From assembly GCA_038501625.1 (NCBI GenBank), contig JAZAYU010000116.1:62001-126000 (forward strand): DNA of 64,000 bases, read 5' to 3'. The notes beneath the pieces are model-generated. The model was not told the origin of the DNA, did no database searches, and saw only the letters and a list, made by a program, of their open reading frames with translations. A program made the position numbers and the translations under genes. This document shows, in pieces, positions 1 to 51,069 of this stretch. Every line of letters starts with the position of its first letter. Within the stretch, counting starts at the first letter, position 1. This stretch comes from Corbicula japonica. Lineage: Eukaryota > Mollusca > Bivalvia > Venerida > Cyrenidae.

Positions 1-160
1 TTCTCATTGACCCTGTTCTCCATGGATAAAGCTTCTCTTTGACCCTGTTTTCCATGGACACAGCTTCTCATCGACCATGTTCTTCATGGATACAGCTTCT
101 CATTGACTCTGTTCTGTGTTGATACAGCATCTCATTGACCCTGTACTCCATAGGTAAAGC
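1..160. repeat. 32-bp minisatellite, 5 units
   Basis: Five units start at 1, 33, 65, 97 and 129, each like TTCTCATTGACCCTGTTCTC followed by CATGGATAAAGC. Units differ at a few bases; a sixth degenerate unit may start at 161. The core TTGACCCTGTTCTCCATGG resembles the outer end of the DH repeats nearby, so the array probably arose from a DH end. It lies in an intron of the Na+/H+ exchanger gene. Confidence 0.85.
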
Positions 161-229
161 TGTACTTGATGAATATGGCTTCTCTCTTATTTTTGACTAT
201 TGCTTATATTTGTGTATGAGGAACAAATA

Positions 230-425
230 TAGGTACAGATTAACCAGCACATCGCTGCTGCCTGATCCAGATCTTTATTGTTGACCCTGTGTTCCATGGA
301 TTCATGCTATTTTTGACAATAGATGCATACTGTACAGATCTTGATCAGAATGCATGGTTGTATATGCTGATTTGGATCAACACTGGTTGCAATGCTCATG
401 GGATATAAGCTTTCTCCATGGAGTG
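230..425. mobile_element. DH double-hairpin repeat, degenerate
   Basis: Decayed copy: CCAGCACATCGCTGCTGCCTGATCCAGATC, then CATACTGTACAGATCTTGATCAG and GCTGATTTGGATCAACACTGGTTGC keep the order of hairpin arms of the DH family. The outer CCCTTT ends are lost. Confidence 0.55.
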
Positions 426-429
426 CAGT

Positions 430-1190
430 GCATGCTTCTTTAATGTAAAAATGTGTGCATTTTGGCCCATTTATCACTTTTATAATCAATTCTCTCATTT
501 GAATCCTATGAAAATCAAAATCTCGCACATTTGTTGTCAATTCCCACCACATTTATGGAAATTACTTGGCAGATCTCATCTTTTACTGTAGAATGATTTC
601 TTTTATTTGAGCAATAATTGCAGTTATGCTTAACTTGTTTTCTTTATTACATTTACTGAATATTTTACTGGAGGAAAATGTTTGAGACTGTTATTTGTCC
701 CTGCTTGTTTCAACTTGTATTGATTGTACGTTTTAGACGATTTTTTTTGTCTAAATCTAGAACTGAGAGGCAGCTCTAGAAATGGCCAGAAATAAATGCA
801 TAAACACTTGTAACTGATAAGGCAATGCATCGCAGCTGAAAAGCTGATAAGCTTAAAACAGTTAATTAAAAAAATGAAAAAAATATTCAAGATGATGGAA
901 ATAACATTTTATACTCTGTTCATGTTGCACAATAAGAAATTGTCTTCTGGATGTTGGCATTTTCCCAGATATGACATGACAGGTTTGTGAACACTAGCTT
1001 TGAAAAAAAAAGTTCACATATGGCCATCTTTGCTTAGAACTTTGAAATGAAAATAAAAGAAACTGAAAAGGATGAATATGAGAACTTTCTAATTTGTAAA
1101 CCAACATAGACAAACATAGATATGTTTACTCAAATCATGTCTTTTAAATTCATTTCCACATAACAGTTTAACACATGTTTAACCTAAGTC
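430..1190. other. Intron, no recognised feature
   Basis: AT-rich sequence upstream of the first in-window exon. I see no exon, RNA gene or clear repeat here. Confidence 0.5.
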
Positions 1191-1192
1191 TG

Positions 1193-1375
1193 ACAAGTGT
1201 AGATCCAGATCAGGCAGCTCATCTGTGCAGTCTGATCTTGATCTAAACTGTTGGCTTCTTGGTCAGAAATAACCTAATGGATCTAAAAACATACAGTGTA
1301 GATCCTGATCAGAAAGCATGGATTTGCAAGCTGATCTGGATTTATACTTGGGATTGTATCTATGTTATAAAGGGT
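1193..1375. mobile_element. DH double-hairpin repeat
   Basis: Both hairpins are visible. The first runs AGTGTAGATCCAGATCAG to GATCTAAACTGTT, and the second AGTGTAGATCCTGATCAG to GCTGATCTGGATTTATAC. The linker TTGGTCAGAAATAACCTAATG lies between. It ends 29 bp before the exon at 1404. Confidence 0.8.
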
Positions 1376-1403
1376 AAAATAAAGCTCTAATCTTTCTCTA
1401 CAG

Positions 1404-42770
<41,367 letters not shown>

Positions 42771-42806
42771 TGCTGGTTTCCCTTAGGATAAAAATAAGCA
42801 TTCATT

Positions 42807-43052
42807 TATTCCTTTACTCCATATATACGCCTTTTATCACATAGCCAGACAGTGAAGATCCAGATCAGCCTGCATATCCATGCCATCTGATCAGGATCTG
42901 CACTGTTGGCTATTAGATTCATTAGGTTATTTTGACCTTGAAGCAACCATTGCAAATCCACAACAGGTTAGAAGATATCCAGATCAGATGTGCTTGCTTA
43001 TCTGGATCTAAAGTGTTCGCCCACGCTAAAAAAGGTTATATCTGGAGTAACG
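42807..43052 (+). mobile_element. DH double-hairpin repeat in the NHE 3' UTR
   Basis: Starts 37 bp after the stop codon: TTCCTTTACTCCATATATACG, hairpin 1 GACAGTGAAGATCCAGATCAG to GATCAGGATCTGCACTG, linker TTCATTAGGTTATTTTGACC, diverged hairpin 2 ending GATCTGGATCTAAAGTGTTCG, and GGAGTAACGG. Unless the transcript ends within 40 bases of the stop, this hairpin is in the mRNA. Confidence 0.85.
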
Positions 43053-43054
43053 GA

Positions 43055-43490
43055 TATTATACATACTTTTTCCACTGCCACCTAGTGTCGGGTGCTTTAA
43101 GCTACCATCGTTTTTATTTCGTAACATGATATAGTCATAGAACAATTTCCTTATTTTATTTTATTTTGATGAATTTTTTAAAATCAAATATTCCAATCTC
43201 ATATTTTGACATGATATTGCTCAAGGAAGAACAACGGTTGTAAATTATTTTGAAAAAAAAATCAACTTTGATGAAATGTATAAATGAACTACATTATATT
43301 GTGTCAGTGATGCGCCACATTGAAGACCAATCATACAAGATCATTAGGCAATGTGAGAACCAATTGAGATAATAGTCTTTCAGATATTAACCGTTAGTCA
43401 GTTGATGATGCCATGTAATCATGTGTGTTTATTGCATTTATCCGGCAGTTGCCACTGTATTATCTCCCATCTGTTAAAGATTTGGTACAA
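43055..43490. other. Probable 3' UTR or intergenic sequence
   Basis: AT-rich; no clear AATAAA with confident context. Confidence 0.35.
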
Positions 43491-43496
43491 AACCGA

Positions 43497-43727
43497 TCAA
43501 CCTATACCTCGGAATATGGCTGTTATCCATGGGCAAACTGTGTAAATCCAGATCAGCCAGCACATTTGTCTGAACTACATTGTTTGCTTTTTTAATTCAT
43601 TATGTTATTTAAAACCAGGAAGCAAATGGTGCAGTGCCTGATCACTCTGCACAAATGTGCTAGCTGATCTAGATCTACACTGTTTGCATATAGGATAAAA
43701 CCTGTATATATGGAGTAAAAAGCTATA
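43497..43727. mobile_element. DH double-hairpin repeat
   Basis: GGGCAAACTGTGTAAATCCAG, linker TTCATTATGTTATTTAAAACC, GCTGATCTAGATCTACACTG and TATATATGGAGTAAAAAGC. Confidence 0.8.
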
Positions 43728-43743
43728 GCCTTCATTACTGTGT

Positions 43744-43879
43744 TTTACTCTATGGAAAATAACTTTAATCCAGTGTGTGACCTGTGAACACCCATGCAGT
43801 GTATAGATGGATGTGCAGATCTGGATCTACACTGGTCACTCACGGGATAATAGCTCTATCTTTGGAGTGGAAGGTTAAA
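43744..43879. mobile_element. DH repeat, shortened
   Basis: TTTACTCTATGGAAAATAAC, GTGTGACCTGTGAACACC and GATCTGGATCTACACTGGTCAC then GGAGTGGAAGGTTAA. Confidence 0.7.
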
Positions 43880-43973
43880 TAGAGCACAATTGCACCAAGC
43901 CATCAAATGTATTAAAATAACAGGGTTTCTTAAGTGATACTAGTGCTTCATTTCTAATCCAGTGCCCAAGGTT

Positions 43974-44107
43974 ATAAAACTGAGCAAGGAAACCAGTCTC
44001 AAATCTCAAGCATCTGATTGGCTGAAATGGCGACCAGTCGCCATTTCAGCCAATCAGATGCTTGAGATTTGAGACTGGTTTCCAAACTCAGCTTTATAAC
44101 CTTCAGC
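43974..44107. mobile_element. FB foldback palindrome (GGTTATAAA subfamily)
   Basis: GCCCAAGGTTATAAAACTGAG pairs with CTCAGCTTTATAACCTTCAGC; AAGCATCTGATTGGCTGAAA pairs exactly with TTTCAGCCAATCAGATGCTT; loop GACCAGTC. One of the cleanest copies. Confidence 0.93.
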
Positions 44108-44109
44108 CT

Positions 44110-44740
44110 AGAGTTGTCTTTCATACATGTAATTGTTTTATGATTTTAAATCATTTGCCCACATATAAAGTAGGGTTTGATTAACTATGTGTCTTAGATT
44201 TTCTGTCCAAGATCAACAGCATTTTTGTCAGATAAATTATGTTATGTACTGAATATGTGTGTTTTGAAACTGTGTAAAGGCAAGGCTGGTTTTGTAAGAT
44301 AATGTGTAGGTTTGACTTTTTCCAATTTCAACTACATTTCTTATTTACCCATTTAGGGTACGTTATTTAAGGAGAAACAAGAACTAACATATAGCAGATT
44401 TTTTTATCTAGATCTTAATATTGTATCAATATATTACTGTTTGTGAATTGCAGACATTTTTTTGATTAAAAATTTGACAATCACGATGTTATGAAATTGG
44501 AAACTACTGAAGATGTCTCAAATGAGCAGTCATGAGATAGTAATGTTTATATAAACTGGATGGTCCTAAGAAGGTAATTATATTACCAGTTGTTCCTGTA
44601 TAATATAAGCCTTATATTATAAGGGCTTCCCTTATCCCGTTAATACAGCCTCCCCTCCCCCTCAAACACCATCCACAAACCATTTAATGGAAAAATGAAA
44701 GTAGTATGTCTAGGTTTATTCAGCAGTTAGTCCAAAGTTG
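44110..44740. other. Intergenic, no recognised feature
   Basis: Contains a small pyrimidine-rich stretch (CCTCCCCTCCCCCTC near 44649). Nothing else. Confidence 0.4.
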
Positions 44741-44742
44741 AT

Positions 44743-44975
44743 TTTAACCCTTTCCTCCATAGACACACCTTTATTGCAAGGGCGAACAGTTTAGATTCAG
44801 ATCAGCCGGCACATACGACACATCAGGATCTAAACTGCTTTTGATTCATTAGGTTATTTCTGAACAAAATGCGACCAGTGCAGATCCAGATCTGATGGCA
44901 TGGATGTGCCGGCTGATCTGGATCTACACTGGTCGCACACCCGTAAAAATGCATATATATGGAGGAAAGGGTTAA
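44743..44975. mobile_element. DH double-hairpin repeat, TTAA at both ends
   Basis: TTAACCCTTTCCTCCATAGA to GGAGGAAAGGGTTAA. Hairpin 2 GCGACCAGTGCAGATCCAG with GATCTACACTGGTCGC keeps near-perfect arms; hairpin 1 has lost part of its 3' arm. Confidence 0.93.
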
Positions 44976-44979
44976 CTAT

Positions 44980-45820
44980 ATACTCATTTAAGACATAACT
45001 TTGTTGTAGTATTGCATGGGAATCATACCCCACCCATTATATTAACTGCTCAAAGAGTATCAAAGTACTCGTGATTTAATGTTGTAGCCTACGAGTCATT
45101 TTAAGAAAATAAAGAACTTGAATATTTGCATTAAAGGGACATTATAAAGAGCCAGTGTTTGGCATCATTGAATTTTGAAGGCACTAAATTTGGCAGAGAA
45201 CTTATTTAATCCATGTTCACACAGTCTTAAAGTTTAACATTATTTTTGTTACCAGTATGTTTCTACTAGCAAATCTACATTTGTAAAGCTCAAATTCCCA
45301 CTTGTTCATATTTGTGAGAGAGGCGGCATTAATCTCGATTCTGTGAATCCATTTTTTAAAAATCCTTCTATTATTTTGTCCTTGTTAAGGAAACAGAACT
45401 ACTGATATTTTTGTTATTTCTATTATTTTATAATTTGTTTTTAAAAATTATGATAAACAATGTTGTAAACATCAGAGTTATTTTTTAAATCTATCTTCTT
45501 GTCTTTTCGGGTACTTCATCATGTTTCTTCAGAAGTGTGCAACATATCTTATATATACAAGTCACTAACAAATTCTCTATTAATACAGATTTATTTTCAC
45601 AGTGCAAACAATAATATCATATATTTACAGTTTCATTTCCTGAAGTTACAGGGATATCAGATAAATATTGTGTTGATTATTTTCTTGCCAAAGGCATAGT
45701 GTACCAAGTTCATTTCACTTTGTGTCATTGAATTTAGGTTTGGAAAAAGCATTCTATGCATATTTAGATATTGTTTGTATTAGAAGAAACATATCATATC
45801 CTTGATGTTCAAGAGTCTAG
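44980..45820. other. Intergenic, no recognised feature
   Basis: TTAAAGGGACATT at 45132 resembles a repeat end also seen inverted near 53545 (AATGTCCCTTTAA). AATAAA at 45109 could be a distant poly(A) signal for the NHE gene, but this is speculative. Confidence 0.35.
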
Positions 45821-45824
45821 ACAT

Positions 45825-46072
45825 AACCCTTCACGCCATGTATATTGGTTATTTTGCATGTGCAAACAATGTAGAACCAGATGAGCAGGCACATCAGTGC
45901 CATCTGTTCAGGATCTGCAATGTTCACTTTTTGATCAGAAATAACCTAATAAATCAAAAAGCAAACAGTGTTGTTGATCCTGATCAGACGACACGACACA
46001 GATGTGTCGGCTGATCTGGATTTTTACTGTAACCCTATGGATCTCTAATATATGCTATAGAGTAACAGGTTT
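45825..46072. mobile_element. DH double-hairpin repeat
   Basis: ATAACCCTTCACGCCATG; hairpin 1 AACAATGTAGAACCAG; linker TTGATCAGAAATAACCTAAT; hairpin 2 AAACAGTGTTGTTGATCC to GCTGATCTGG; end GAGTAACAGG. Confidence 0.82.
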
Positions 46073-46099
46073 ACATTTTAAATTAGTTTTCATATCACT

Positions 46100-46175
46100 G
46101 CTAGTCAGCATGTGCAATTTACATTCCGATCAGCTGTAGCATCTGTGCCATCTGATCAGGATCTACAATGTTAAT
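46100..46175. mobile_element. DH repeat fragment
   Basis: CGATCAGCTGTAGCATCTGTGCC and TGATCAGGATCTACAATG: one hairpin. Confidence 0.55.
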
Positions 46176-46424
46176 TATATTGTGTTTCTGCATATCACTA
46201 CTATGAAAATTGAATAGACCTGCTTAGCTCAACAGACTGGCAACTTGGTCAGCCGTTCATCAGGATTAGGACATTTTCTGCAACAGTTTCAAACTTTATG
46301 ATTTGCATGTGCACACCAATTGATGTATATTTTTTAATAATTTGGACATACTAGAAGGGTTTTAAATTGGGAAGATTTAGAAAAAAATCAGTTACCTCAA
46401 GGAAATTCAACTTGATGCACCTTT

Positions 46425-46680
46425 TATGGCCAAGGTAAACAGTGTAGATCCTGATCAGCAGGCACATTCGTGCCATCTGTTCAGGTTCTACACTGTTCGC
46501 CTTAATAACTTTACATATATACACTATATACCGGTATGCTATAAATATTTGATTCCTAAATTAATTCTGACTATGAAAGCCATCAGTGCAGATCTAACCA
46601 GATGGCACAGATGTGCTAGCTGATCTGGATCTGCACTGGTTGCAAACCCGATGAAACCTGTATGTATGGAGTAATGGGAT
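46425..46680. mobile_element. DH double-hairpin repeat, linker replaced
   Basis: AAACAGTGTAGATCCTGATCAG with GTTCTACACTGTTCGCC (hairpin 1). The usual linker is replaced by about 60 bp of AT-rich sequence, then ATCAGTGCAGATCTAACC and GATCTGGATCTGCACTGG (hairpin 2) and TATGGAGTAATGGG. Confidence 0.78.
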
Positions 46681-46684
46681 AAAA

Positions 46685-47365
46685 AACATAAATTATTTAA
46701 AATGGAGAAACTCCTTCTAAAGTCATACTTGTGAATAAACTTAAGTCAGTCTAGAGTCAAGCAAATATTTAATAAATAAAATAATACTGGAATGATATAC
46801 AAGAAGGAGGATTTGTTGCTGCATTTGTAGACTACATAAGTAGCCAAGATACAGGATAAATAAAAAGAATATCTTTGTATTCTAAATATGCGTTAAACAA
46901 GAATGTGTATGAATGTAGTAAATATAGTAAATAGTGCATGATTGTAGAGGTGAAATATTTGTAATAGCCATAGGTCATTCTTCATTAGCTTTAAATCTTC
47001 AAACCTGTTTGTAATAAGGATTGAATCAGTATTTTATCACATTCTTATTGGTTTGGAAAACATTTGGACAGTTTTAAGTATCTGAAGCCTGAAAAGGACT
47101 TCATACTTACTTGAAACATCTCACAATAAGATATTGACACAAATATTTACTCTAGTAAATGTTCTCAATTCTTACCAAAGTACAGACTAGAATCTGTGAT
47201 ATTACAGTGTTTTTGAATGGCTGTTGGAACATTGATGACAAAGTGAATGACGGCACACTTTTTTGCTCTTACTCATGGTAAAACATGCATGCTTGTCGAT
47301 GTCAGGAGAGGAAACCTATTGAATAAGTGCAAGATGAGTGTACATATATCAAGGTTTCTCGCCAG
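46685..47365. other. Intergenic, no recognised feature
   Basis: Nothing recognised. Confidence 0.45.
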
Positions 47366-47367
47366 CA

Positions 47368-47563
47368 TTAACCCTTTCCTCCATATATACGCATTTTTAC
47401 GCATGTGCGACCACTGTACATCCGTGCTGTCTGATCAGGATCTGCACTTGTCTCATTTTGGTTAGGAATAACCTAGCAAATTATAAAGCGAACAGTGTAG
47501 ATCCTGATCAGACTGTGCGGATCTGGATCTTTACTGTTCGCCCAGGCAATAAAGGTGTGTTAA
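47368..47563. mobile_element. DH double-hairpin repeat, hairpin 1 deleted in part
   Basis: TTAACCCTTTCCTCCATATA; GCGACCACTGTACATCC; linker TTTGGTTAGGAATAACC; hairpin 2 GCGAACAGTGTAGATCCTG with GATCTTTACTGTTCGC; ends GTGTGTTAA. Confidence 0.85.
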
Positions 47564-47750
47564 CTAAATGACTGCAAAAAGAGATCTCAAAATACATTCA
47601 GCTAATAAATATTTAACCTGCAACTTTTAATTTTTAATCTTTCAACTATTTTAATTTTGCTTGCCACCTCGATGTACACAAGTTTAAATTTTATTTTCAT
47701 ATTATGTTTTAGAGACAGCTCAGTGTCTTGATCATTATATATAAACCTGT

Positions 47751-47995
47751 TTAACCCTTTCCTCCATAGAAACACCTTTATTGCATGGGCGAACAGTTTA
47801 GATCAAGATCAGCCGGCACATCCGTGCCGTCTGATCAGGATCTAAACTGTTCGCTTTTTTATTGTTAGGTTATTTATTTCTGACCAATATGCGACCAGTG
47901 CAGATCCTGATCAGATGGCATGGATGTGCCGGCTGATCCGGAACGACACTGGTCGCACATGCGTAAAAATGTGTATTTATGGAGGAAAGGGTTAA
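47751..47995. mobile_element. DH double-hairpin repeat, reference copy
   Basis: 245 bp from TTAACCCTTTCCTCCATAGA to GGAGGAAAGGGTTAA. Hairpin 1: GGGCGAACAGTTTAGATC with GATCTAAACTGTTCGC, loop GGCACATCCGTGCC. Linker TTGTTAGGTTATTTATTTC then TGACC. Hairpin 2: GCGACCAGTGCAGATCC with GACACTGGTCGC, loop GGCATGGATGTGCC. Outer spacers ACACCTTTATTGCATG and CATGCGTAAAAATGTG are also roughly inverted. Confidence 0.95.
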
Positions 47996-48169
47996 TCCTA
48001 AGAACAATATTGTCACTATTTTTACAAGTGTTGAGACTTCAGCTCTATCATCTTATTTGATCCTACTTTGTAAATCATCTTTTATCATTCCAAATCAGCT
48101 GAGGATCAGGCAAAATAATGCATGCTGATAAAGGTCTTGTATATAGAATCAGCCATCAAATGAAACGTG

Positions 48170-48362
48170 TTAACCTTTTACTTTATGCCTTAATTCCGTA
48201 GGGGAACAGTGTAGATCCATATCAGCCGGCACATCAGTGCCATCTGATCAGGATTTGCAGTATTTGCTTTTTGGGCAAAAATAACCTAATAAATTAAACA
48301 GATCAGATGGAATGAATTTGCTGGCTGATCTGGATCTACACTATGGAGTATAGAAAGGTTAA
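48170..48362. mobile_element. DH double-hairpin repeat, shortened
   Basis: TTAACCTTTTACTTTATGCC to AGTATAGAAAGGTTAA; hairpin 1 AACAGTGTAGATCCATATCAGCC; linker GGGCAAAAATAACC; hairpin 2 lacks its first arm. Confidence 0.85.
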
Positions 48363-48524
48363 CCTAGTAAAGCTGTTGATGTGTGAACAATTGTACATTA
48401 TGCATTATTTATGTTTTCAGTAAATATTAGAGTTGCCATGGTGATTTGATAATTTGTTTGTATTAAGTGTATTTTATTTGAATTCTAAGAATTCCATTTC
48501 TGTTTTAAGTGCTGTTATTTGGGT

Positions 48525-48755
48525 ATTAACCATTACTCTGTTGTATGTTCACTTCTGGGTCAGAAATAGTCAAATAAATATCAATGTAAATAGTGTCGAT
48601 ACAGAACAGACATCATGGATGTTGACCGTTTAATAAATTCTTTAATTTTCTTTGAATAACAGACAGGTGGTATGGTATGGATGTGCTGGTTGATTTAGAT
48701 CTACACTGTTTGCCTATGTGAAAAGTTGGAATATCCATGGAGTAGTGTTACTTAC
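48525..48755. mobile_element. DH repeat, decayed
   Basis: CTTCTGGGTCAGAAATAG (linker), AAATAGTGTCGATACAG, GCTGGTTGATTTAGATCTACACTG and ATCCATGGAGTAGTG; about 60 bp of unrelated sequence inserted in the middle. Confidence 0.55.
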
Positions 48756-48759
48756 CTAA

Positions 48760-49510
48760 CACATGAAAGTCCTAGTCATTAAAATGTTCCTATCAGCCGA
48801 ATCATTTATGTACAATCAACTAGACAGTGAAAATGATCCAACAATGTCAGAAAAGTGAATTTTCTCGCAGCAACAGTTCCTTAAGCTTCCTCTGTTAAAC
48901 ATTTAATACATTGTTCAAAGTCAACATTCCAGTTTGCATAGCCAACAAAGTATGTGTGTCCAGCAAACAGGGCCCAGTTCATCAGGTTTATTCTGGGAAT
49001 GAAATATTCTTAACACAGCAAATTTTGGATTTTTGATTTCCTAATGCATCATAATTAGAATTTTCACCATAAACAACTATTGTTGTGTCATTTCATTTTG
49101 TGAGGGTTTCATTTATGCCTATTTACCACTTGAACAATTGTGCAAAAGTAAACCTTAATGAAATTTAGTAATAATGTATCTTCATAGAACAATATAATTG
49201 TTGAAATTCATGTCGGCTCCGATATGTCAGTTTTCATATTTGTACATACATTCATAATTAGTACATGGAAAATTAAATGATACCACAGTATGAACAATAG
49301 AACAACCATCCTGAGTTATAAATTTGCAATTTATAATTTTAATTTTAGTATGTAATGTTAAATGTAAAGAATACTGTGAACAAATAATAGTTCTTTGATA
49401 TTTAATCAATGCAAACTTCTGTGTGCAGGTGTATTTTGTGATTCTAATTTGCATACAAATATATGCTATAAATATTTGTTGCTGAACGTTATCAGATGTT
49501 TCAGGTACAT
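48760..49510. other. Intergenic, no recognised feature
   Basis: Nothing recognised. Confidence 0.45.
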
Positions 49511-49513
49511 GCT

Positions 49514-49754
49514 TTAACCCTTTTCCTCGATATTAACGCCTTTATGGTGTGGGCAACAGTGTAGATCCAGATCAGCCTGCACATCTGTGCCGTCTGATCT
49601 ACATCTACACTGGTTGCATCTTGAGTAAAAATAACCTAATGAATATCAAAGTGAACAGTGTAGATCCTGATTAGATGGCACAAATGTGCCAGCTGATATG
49701 GATCTTCACTGTTCATCCACGCAATAAAGGTGGGTGTATTGAGTAAAGGGTTAA
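49514..49754. mobile_element. DH double-hairpin repeat, TTAA at both ends
   Basis: TTAACCCTTTTCCTCGAT to TTGAGTAAAGGGTTAA; hairpin 1 CAACAGTGTAGATCCAG with CATCTACACTGGTTG; linker TGAGTAAAAATAACC; hairpin 2 GTGAACAGTGTAGATCC with GATCTTCACTGTTCAT. An FB copy follows 19 bp later. Confidence 0.92.
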
Positions 49755-49773
49755 ATAAAGGTAGTACACCAGG

Positions 49774-49918
49774 GCCCAAGATCATTAAACTAAGTTTTGA
49801 GATCAGTCTCAAATCTCAAGGATCTGATTGGCTGAAATAGCGACTGGTCGCCATTTCAGCCAATCAGATGCTTGAGATTTGAGACTGATCTCCAGATTTA
49901 TTTTTATGATCTTGGGCA
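49774..49918. mobile_element. FB foldback palindrome (GATCATAAA subfamily)
   Basis: GCCCAAGATCATTAAACTAAG pairs with TTTTATGATCTTGGGC; AAGGATCTGATTGGCTGAAA pairs with TTTCAGCCAATCAGATGCTT; loop GACTGGTC. Confidence 0.92.
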
Positions 49919-50220
49919 CAGTATAACACGTATTGTGTGTGCATTGTACATGTATTAACATAGCATAACACGAAACACGAAATGTGTTGTGTGTGCATTT
50001 TTAGCCCATTTTTTCCAGAAATATATTAAAATATCAAATAAATTTTATTTGTCTTTTTGGTTCTCCTGTAATTGTTTTAGCTTGCATACTTGAACATATT
50101 TAACTTCAAAGTAAAACATTATGCAGACCTTGACCAGGATTTGGATTTAGGATTGGAAGATTTGTATCAGTAGATCCTATCCTCCAGGTGTAATTTTTTA
50201 ACTCTATAGCTACAGCTTTT

Positions 50221-50490
50221 TATCCCCCACTGCATAGTGGGAGGGGGATATAGGAATGGTCTAAGTCCAGCCGTCAAAGGTTTTGGCAACATTGAGCAAC
50301 AAGCCAAACAAGTGATGGTATATATAAACATAGATCATTTCCGGACATGGATCATACTGTCACATTAAATAATGGTGTGCCCAATATTTAAAAGGTTTCA
50401 TACAAAATTTGAACACATATTTACCTAACATTTACTTTTAAGCATCCATTCAACATTCCCTCATGTGGAGGGGGATATTGCTGTCCTTCT
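50221..50490 (+). mobile_element. TATCCCCC-type element, short form
   Basis: TATCCCCCACTGCATAGTGGG is a terminal hairpin followed by AGGGGGATATAGG. A second GGAGGGGGATATTGCTGTCC lies at about 50468. Core sequence has decayed. Plan as in the other CCCCC-start elements. Confidence 0.6.
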
Positions 50491-50554
50491 GACTGCCTTG
50501 TACACAGAATGCAACAGCTTTTATCCCAAGTGCAGCCACTGTTTATTCAGCTCT

Positions 50555-50690
50555 GCCTACACTTTTTTTTTTGCACATTTGTTCAGTTTAATCAGGATCT
50601 ACACATGTTGCTTTTAGATTCATTAAGTTGTTTTTGACCAGAAAGCAAAATAAGCTGATCTTGATCTATACTGGTCTATGAAATAACCCT
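50555..50690. mobile_element. DH repeat, diverged
   Basis: AATCAGGATCTACACATGTTGC, linker TTCATTAAGTTGTTTTTGACC and GCTGATCTTGATCTATACTGG. Confidence 0.65.
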
Positions 50691-50905
50691 TGATATACTA
50701 GTATACAGGTTTTATTAAGAGTGTAACCAAAGTTGATCCAGATTAGCTGTAACATTTGTGCCATTAAATCTGGATCTACAATAGTAGCTTCTTGGTAAGA
50801 AATAACCAAATGAATCTAAAAGCAAACAGTGTTGATCCTGATTAGACAGCATGATGATCTCATGGCCATTTTCCACAGTGTAATGAACTAAATGCTATAA
50901 GGCAT
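50691..50905. mobile_element. DH double-hairpin repeat, diverged
   Basis: AACCCTTGATATACTAG, AAAGTTGATCCAGATTAGC, AAATCTGGATCTACAATAG, linker CTTGGTAAGAAATAACC and AAACAGTGTTGATCCTGATTAG. The outer right end (ATAACAGACATATCCCATG) may be at 51042. Confidence 0.72.
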
Positions 50906-51069
50906 ATGGAATGCACATTATACTTGCGAGGACACAAAAGGCACAAGTCCAAAGTATTTTTCTACTGACCTTAAATGAGTGTAGCTGAAAGTTTGTAAAA
51001 GATATATACAGCTGATAAATCACACCTGCATTTGCCCGTGGATAACAGACATATCCCATGAGTAAAATC

